DNA of 64,000 bases from positions 1-64,000 of the forward strand of contig NZ_JBLYUB010000003.1 in the NCBI RefSeq assembly GCF_049999945.1, written 5' to 3'. Made by a program: the position numbers and the translations under genes. This DNA comes from Planosporangium spinosum (GTDB lineage Bacteria; Actinomycetota; Actinomycetes; Mycobacteriales; Micromonosporaceae). The notes under the pieces were generated by a model, which ran no database searches, had not been told where the DNA came from, and saw nothing but the letters and a program-made list of their open reading frames with translations. Positions 59,668-64,000 of the stretch are shown here, piece after piece (the first letter of the stretch is position 1; the number at the start of each line of letters is the position of its first letter).

Positions 59668-60725
59668 CGCCACTCCTCGGCATGGACGCACGCCGCCGCT
59701 CGGCCGGGGCCGACGGCCGTGAGCGGCGGTTCGGCGGCCGTGCACGCGTCGGTCGCGAGTGGACAGCGAGGGTGGAAGGGGCAGCCGGTGGGCAGCGCGG
59801 CGGGGTCGGGCGGGTCACCGGGCAGGCCGCGGGGGCTGCGCCGGGCGGCCGGGTCGCCGACGCGGGGGAACGCGGCGGCCAGGGCCCGACTGTACGGGTG
59901 CCGGCCGTCGGCGAACACCCGGCGTGCCGGCCCCTCCTCGACGACGCGGCCGGCGTACATGACCGCGAGCCGGTCGCAGGTGTCGGCCAAAACGGCCAGG
60001 TCATGGCTGATCAGCAGCAGGCTGATGCCCCGGTCGGTGACGAGGTCGCCGATCAGCCGCAGGACCTGGGCCTGCACCATCACGTCCAGCGCGGTGGTCG
60101 GCTCATCGGCGATGACCAGACCGGGGGAGCAGGCCAGCGCCATCGCGATCATCACCCGTTGCCGCTGGCCGCCGGACAGTTCGTGCGGGTACGCCGAGGC
60201 GCGGGCGGGGTTGAGTCCGACCTGTTCCATCAGGATGGCGACGCGCTCGCGGACGGCGGCGTCAGAAACCGTGACCCCGGAGGCCCCGGCCCCGGAAGCC
60301 CTGGCCCCGGACATCGGGTCGTGCAGCACGATCGGCTCGGCGATCTGCCGGCCGACCCGGTGGACCGGGTTGAGCGAGTGCATCGCGCCCTGGAAGATGA
60401 TCGACGCTCCGGCCCAGCGGACCGCGCGCAGTCGGCCCCAGCTCATGGTCCGGACGTCCTCGCCGCCGAGCAGGATCTCACCGCTCGTGGTCGTACCGCG
60501 GGGAAGTAGTCGCAGGACCGCCCCGGCCAGCGTGGACTTGCCGCAGCCCGACTCGCCGGCCAGGCCGAGCCGCTGCCCGGCGGGGAGCGCCAGGTCCACG
60601 CCGCGGACCGCCGGTACCGGGCCGGCCGCGGTGCGGTAGGTGACGCTCAGCCCCCGGACGTCGAGCACCGGCGGAACGGTGCCCGGTCCGGTCATGCCTG
60701 GCCCGGTCATGCCTGGCCCGGTCAT
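59664..60725 (-). CDS. Oligopeptide ABC transporter ATPase (OppD type)
   Basis: A 353-residue ATPase: GESGCGKSTLAGAVL (Walker A), LSGGQRQRVMIAMAL, VIADEPTTALD and LLISHDLAVL, with the FHPRCPLA C-terminal motif. It starts at ATG 60725, overlapping the permease stop (ATGA). The N-terminus is three copies of MTGPG, encoded by a 15-bp tandem repeat, so three in-frame ATG codons (60725, 60710, 60695) are available. A Gly/Ala/Ser insert (SGARASGAGASG) lies near residue 140. Confidence 0.93.
   Translation of the reverse strand: MTGPGMTGPGMTGPGTVPPVLDVRGLSVTYRTAAGPVPAVRGVDLALPAGQRLGLAGESGCGKSTLAGAVLRLLPRGTTTSGEILLGGEDVRTMSWGRLRAVRWAGASIIFQGAMHSLNPVHRVGRQIAEPIVLHDPMSGARASGAGASGVTVSDAAVRERVAILMEQVGLNPARASAYPHELSGGQRQRVMIAMALACSPGLVIADEPTTALDVMVQAQVLRLIGDLVTDRGISLLLISHDLAVLADTCDRLAVMYAGRVVEEGPARRVFADGRHPYSRALAAAFPRVGDPAARRSPRGLPGDPPDPAALPTGCPFHPRCPLATDACTAAEPPLTAVGPGRAAACVHAEEWR
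60695..60725 (-). repeat. 15-bp tandem repeat carrying three in-frame start codons
   Basis: ATGACCGGGCCAGGC-type units repeat so that the ATPase protein may begin at any of three ATGs. The first overlaps the previous stop codon. Confidence 0.85.
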
Positions 60726-61633
60726 CCCCGGCCCCGCAGACGAGGGTTGAGCACCGACTCCATGGCCCGCCCGCACAGGGTGAAGGCCAGGGCTATCACG
60801 GCGATGGCCAGGCCCGGCGGTAACAGCACCCACCAGTCGCCGGCGCTCACCGCGCCGACCTGGCGGGCCAGTTGCAGGGTCGTACCCCACGAGACCTTCG
60901 TCGGGTCGCTGAGGCCCAGAAACGCCAGGGTCGCCTCGGTGAGGATCGCCCCGGACACGGTGAGCGTGGTCTGCGCCAGGACCAGCGGCATGACGTTGGG
61001 CAGCACGTGCCGGGTCATGATGTGCCGGTGGCCGCCGCCGAGCGCCTTCGCGCGCTCGATGTACGGGCGGGCCTCGACGGTCAGCGTCTGCGACCGGACC
61101 AGGCGGGCCGTCGTGGCCCAGGAGGTGACGCCGATGGCCACGATCACCGTCGTGACGCCGCGCGGCAGCACGCTGGCCAGCGCGGCGGCCAGGACGAGGG
61201 TCGGTAGCACCAGGAACCAGTCGGTGACGCGCATCAGTACCGTCTCCGTCCAGCCCCGGAAGTGCGCGGCGCTGACGCCGACCAGCGTGCCGATCCCGAC
61301 CGACATGAACGTGGCGAGGAACCCGACGGTCAGTGAGATCCGCGCGCCCCAGACGGTGACGGCGACCATCGACCGGCCGTACCCGTCGGTGCCGAGCGGG
61401 AAGCGCGCCGACGGCGACTGCAGCGGCGTGCCCGGGGCGTAGACCGCGCTGAGCTCGTGCGCGTCGATGAACAGCGGCGCGGCGACGGCGGCGAGCCCGG
61501 CGACCAGCAGGACGCACAGCCCGAACATCCCGGCCCGGTCGTGCCCGTACGCGTGGGCGAACCGGGCCAGCGCCCGGCGCCGGCGGGCCCGGGTGATCCG
61601 GCGGCCGCTCACCGGGGTGGTCGGGGCGCTCAC
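60722..61633 (-). CDS. Oligopeptide ABC transporter permease (OppC type)
   Basis: A 303-residue permease with an Arg-rich N-terminus, a first transmembrane segment at about residues 37-55 (MFGLCVLLVAGLAAVAAPLF), the GTDGYGRSM motif typical of OppC and the loop ERAKALGGGHRHIMTRHVLP. Start GTG 61633 overlaps the OppB-type stop. Confidence 0.93.
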   Translation of the reverse strand: MSAPTTPVSGRRITRARRRRALARFAHAYGHDRAGMFGLCVLLVAGLAAVAAPLFIDAHELSAVYAPGTPLQSPSARFPLGTDGYGRSMVAVTVWGARISLTVGFLATFMSVGIGTLVGVSAAHFRGWTETVLMRVTDWFLVLPTLVLAAALASVLPRGVTTVIVAIGVTSWATTARLVRSQTLTVEARPYIERAKALGGGHRHIMTRHVLPNVMPLVLAQTTLTVSGAILTEATLAFLGLSDPTKVSWGTTLQLARQVGAVSAGDWWVLLPPGLAIAVIALAFTLCGRAMESVLNPRLRGRG

Positions 61634-62706
61634 GTGGTGCGCACCCGTGGGTCCAGGACCGGGTACAGCAGGTCGGCCAGGAGGTTCATGACGATCACCG
61701 CGGCGGAGAACACGATGAACAGCCCTTCCAGCAGGGGCAGATCGGGTACGGTCAGCGCCTCGTAGAACAGGCTGCCCAGGCCGGGCCAGGAGAAGATCGT
61801 CTCGACCAGGACCGAGCCCGACACGACAAAGCCGATGTTGACGAAGATCAGCGTCATGGTGGGCAGGAGCGCGTTCGGTACCGCGTGGCGGCGCCGGACC
61901 TCGTCGTCGCGCAGCCCCTTGGCCCGCGCCGTGGTCAGGTAGTCGGCACCCATCTCGTCGAGCAGCGACGCCCGCATGGTGAGGGCGTACTGGGCGTAGA
62001 TGACGGCCACCAGGGTCAGGCAGGGTAGCGCCAGGTGGCGTAGCCGGTCGACCAGGACGGGTACGAAGCCGTGGGTGTCCGGGGTGCTCATGCCGCCGGT
62101 GGGGAAGACGCCGGGGATCGGGCCGACGCCGACGGCGAGCACGACGATGAGCAGCAGTCCCAGCCAGAAGGTCGGCACCGACCACAGGACGAGGGCGACG
62201 CCGGTGTGGAGCCGGTCGCCGAGGCTGCCGTGGCGCCACGCGCTGCGGATACCGACCCGCAGGCCGAGCAGGGCCGCGAGCACGGTGGCGGTGCCGACCA
62301 GGTACACCGTGGGCAGGAGGTGCTCGCCGATCAACCCGGCGACCGACGTCTTGTACTGGTAGGACGCGCCCAGGTCGCCGTGCAGGATCCGGAGGACGTA
62401 GTCGCCGAACTGGGCCGCCATCGGCTTGTCGAGGCCGAACTGGTGACGCAGGCGCGCGAGCTGCTCGGGGCTGACCGGGCGACCCTGGGTGAGGGCCCGC
62501 ACCGGGTCGCCGGGGAGGACCTTGAACAGGAAGAACCCGGTGAGTAGCACGGCGACCAGGCTCACCGCCGCACCGGCAACCTTGGCGGCGACGTAGCGCA
62601 GCGGCAGCGGGCCGGGTCGCGGCCGCCAGCCCCCGGCCCGTGGCGGCGCTGCCACGGGACCGGGTGGCGGGGGCTCCGGCGGCCGTCCGGTCGTGGTCGC
62701 TGTCAT
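61630..62706 (-). CDS. Oligopeptide ABC transporter permease (OppB type)
   Basis: A 358-residue permease with a Pro-rich leader of about 35 residues, a first transmembrane segment (VAGAAVSLVAVLLTGFFLFK), the LPGDP motif, and the loop YLTTARAKGLRDDEVRRRHA. It pairs with the OppC-type protein. Start ATG 62706, eight bases after the binding-protein stop. Confidence 0.93.
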   Translation of the reverse strand: MTATTTGRPPEPPPPGPVAAPPRAGGWRPRPGPLPLRYVAAKVAGAAVSLVAVLLTGFFLFKVLPGDPVRALTQGRPVSPEQLARLRHQFGLDKPMAAQFGDYVLRILHGDLGASYQYKTSVAGLIGEHLLPTVYLVGTATVLAALLGLRVGIRSAWRHGSLGDRLHTGVALVLWSVPTFWLGLLLIVVLAVGVGPIPGVFPTGGMSTPDTHGFVPVLVDRLRHLALPCLTLVAVIYAQYALTMRASLLDEMGADYLTTARAKGLRDDEVRRRHAVPNALLPTMTLIFVNIGFVVSGSVLVETIFSWPGLGSLFYEALTVPDLPLLEGLFIVFSAAVIVMNLLADLLYPVLDPRVRTT

Positions 62707-62714
62707 GGTGGCGC

Positions 62715-64000
62715 CTACTCGCGGTCGTCCGCGGTGGCCCGCCGGCGGCGGGTGGTGAAGAGGACCGCGGCCGCGCCGACCATCGCGGCGATGACGACCC
62801 CGACGACGGGCGCGGCGTTGCGCCTCGACGACCCGGTGGTCTTGCTGGCGGGGGCGGCCGACCACCAGGCCCAGTAGCCGTCCTGGGGGTAGTACATCCC
62901 GTTGGGTTGAGGCTGCTTCTGCATCGAGCCGATCACGTCGGACCGGTAGGCCTCCAGCACGTTGGCGTAGTACAGGACGTTGACGTACGCCCCGGCGTAG
63001 AGCGTCTGCTGCATCTGCTTGAACAGGGCCGATCGCTTGACCGGGTCGTACTCGGCGAGCTGCTGCGCGTAGAGCGCGTCGTAGGCCGGGTCGCAGACGT
63101 ACGTGTCACCGGGTACGGAGCCGCCGGGGGTGTCCGGGCGGGCGGCGCAGGTCTGGATCCACAGGGCGTAGTCCGGGTCGGGGTTGGTGCTCCAGGTGTC
63201 GAATGCCAGGTCGTAGTTGCCGGCCGTCTCGGTGTCGGCGAGCGTGCCCTGGTCCATGATGCTGGTCGTGACGCCGATGCCGACGGCCTTGAACCACTCG
63301 CTGACGTAGGCGGCGTTCTGGGTGTCGTCGGCGCGCTGGGTCTGGCCCATCAGCCGCAGGGTCAACGGCTTGCCGTCGGGTGTGGTACGCATCCCGTCGG
63401 CGCCGCTGGCGTACCCGAGGCTGTCGAGTATCTGGTTGGCCCTGTCCGGGTTGTACGTGTAGGCCTGGGGCGCGTCGGGCTTCCAGTGGTTGTCCGCCCA
63501 GATCGGCGGCAGGTAACCCGCGCCCGGTTCGCCGTAACCGCCGAGCGTCTTGGCGACGAGCGTCTTCGAGTCGATCGCGTACATGAGCGCCCGGCGGAAC
63601 TGCGGATCGTGCAGCGCCGGATTGCCGTCGCCGAACGGCTGTCCGGACCTGGTCGTGGCGCCCGGGTTGATCGCGAGAGCGTAGAAGCGCTTGCCCTGGG
63701 ACTTGTTGCGGGCGATGTGCGGATCGTTGCCCAGGGCGTTGAACTGCGCCGGGGTCAGCGGGCTGACGAAGTGCGCCTCACCCTTCTTGAGGGCCTCGAC
63801 CATCGCGTCGCTGTCCTTGTAGTACCTGAAGACCACCTTGTCGAACTTCGGCCTGCCCCGCCAGTAGTTCTGGTTGGCCGTCAGTTCGATGTACTGCCCC
63901 TTGGCGTAGCCGGACAGGATGAACGGCCCGTTGCTGACGATCGGGAACTGAGTGTCGTTGTTGAACTTCCCGATGTCGGCCACGTGCGACTCCCACACGT
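62715..64000 (-). CDS. Oligopeptide ABC substrate-binding protein, partial (N-terminus outside window), with C-terminal TM
   Basis: The visible 428 residues are the middle and end of a family 5 solute-binding protein: NGPFILSGYAKGQYIELTAN, YWRGRPKFDKVVFRY, and RRALMYAIDSKTLVAKTLGG. The N-terminus lies beyond the right edge, so a lipobox cannot be checked. The C-terminus is unusual for the class: after the fold comes a short linker and a hydrophobic helix NAAPVVGVVIAAMVGAAAVL, with RRRRATADDRE, which would anchor it in the membrane. It is the first visible gene of the Opp-type operon. Confidence 0.9.
   Translation of the reverse strand, partial: VWESHVADIGKFNNDTQFPIVSNGPFILSGYAKGQYIELTANQNYWRGRPKFDKVVFRYYKDSDAMVEALKKGEAHFVSPLTPAQFNALGNDPHIARNKSQGKRFYALAINPGATTRSGQPFGDGNPALHDPQFRRALMYAIDSKTLVAKTLGGYGEPGAGYLPPIWADNHWKPDAPQAYTYNPDRANQILDSLGYASGADGMRTTPDGKPLTLRLMGQTQRADDTQNAAYVSEWFKAVGIGVTTSIMDQGTLADTETAGNYDLAFDTWSTNPDPDYALWIQTCAARPDTPGGSVPGDTYVCDPAYDALYAQQLAEYDPVKRSALFKQMQQTLYAGAYVNVLYYANVLEAYRSDVIGSMQKQPQPNGMYYPQDGYWAWWSAAPASKTTGSSRRNAAPVVGVVIAAMVGAAAVLFTTRRRRATADDRE

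Noticed and set aside
1..64000. tRNA, rRNA, transposase or integrase genes
   Set aside because: I scanned the window and saw no cloverleaf with a T-loop, no rRNA segment and no transposase motif. A dedicated tRNA search could still find one.

Overview
The window is very GC-rich, with dense, often overlapping genes (ATGA and GTGA junctions), many GTG starts and GC-rich hairpins between genes. This fits an actinomycete, probably of the Micromonosporaceae (inference from gene content and intergenic repeat style). I found no rRNA, tRNA, CRISPR array, insertion sequence or prophage, so it reads as chromosomal accessory sequence.

Region 1 (1-5113): part of an extracellular contractile injection system (eCIS). 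Leftward genes encode sheath, tube, a small CxxC assembly protein, a 54-residue DUF6760-like protein and a DUF4157 metalloprotease-like protein cut by the window edge. Rightward genes encode a Pvc16/DUF4255 terminator-type protein and a PAAR spike tip. A PilZ protein lies beyond a perfect 26-bp hairpin. Region 2 (6082-8394): a serine protease domain without secretion signals, a lipoprotein and a decayed SGNH hydrolase. Region 3 (8384-13229): a TetR regulator with two matched operators, divergent from an acyl-CoA dehydrogenase, SDR, kinase remnant, phosphatase and SDR operon.

Region 4 (13361-16882): a second PilZ protein, an SRPBCC remnant, an HXXEE membrane protein, and a PLP enzyme divergent from an Lrp regulator. 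Region 5 (16942-23133): a 2063-residue transglutaminase-like, DUF4011, SF1 helicase, nuclease-like, DUF3320 protein, a candidate antiphage protein; upstream lies a cluster of nested repeats. Region 6 (23540-26005): a VOC protein divergent from TetR, then a secreted beta-propeller. Region 7 (26473-31101): a sugar ABC importer with a GH1 beta-glucosidase. Region 8 (31112-34201): a MOSC protein, a fused carboxyltransferase and an unknown 86-residue protein.

Region 9 (34271-43778): a divergent catabolic regulon. Rightward are LacI and a muconate-lactonizing-type enolase enzyme. Leftward are an NMT1-type ABC importer, Gfo/Idh dehydrogenase, DUF993 aldolase-like protein, TIM-barrel isomerase and glycerate kinase. 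The genes suggest uptake of an acid that ends as phosphoglycerate. Region 10 (43861-50361): a second LacI, a large LuxR regulator, a secreted lipase and a PI-PLC-like phospholipase. Region 11 (50399-58449): a PadR/membrane protein pair, M20, M55 and C39-like peptidases, a BadF-type kinase with a degenerate phosphate loop, a YncE-like propeller behind an AT-rich Fur/Zur-like palindrome, and a DUF1232 protein. Region 12 (58543-64000): a complete oligopeptide ABC importer whose binding protein ends in a transmembrane segment and runs off the right edge.
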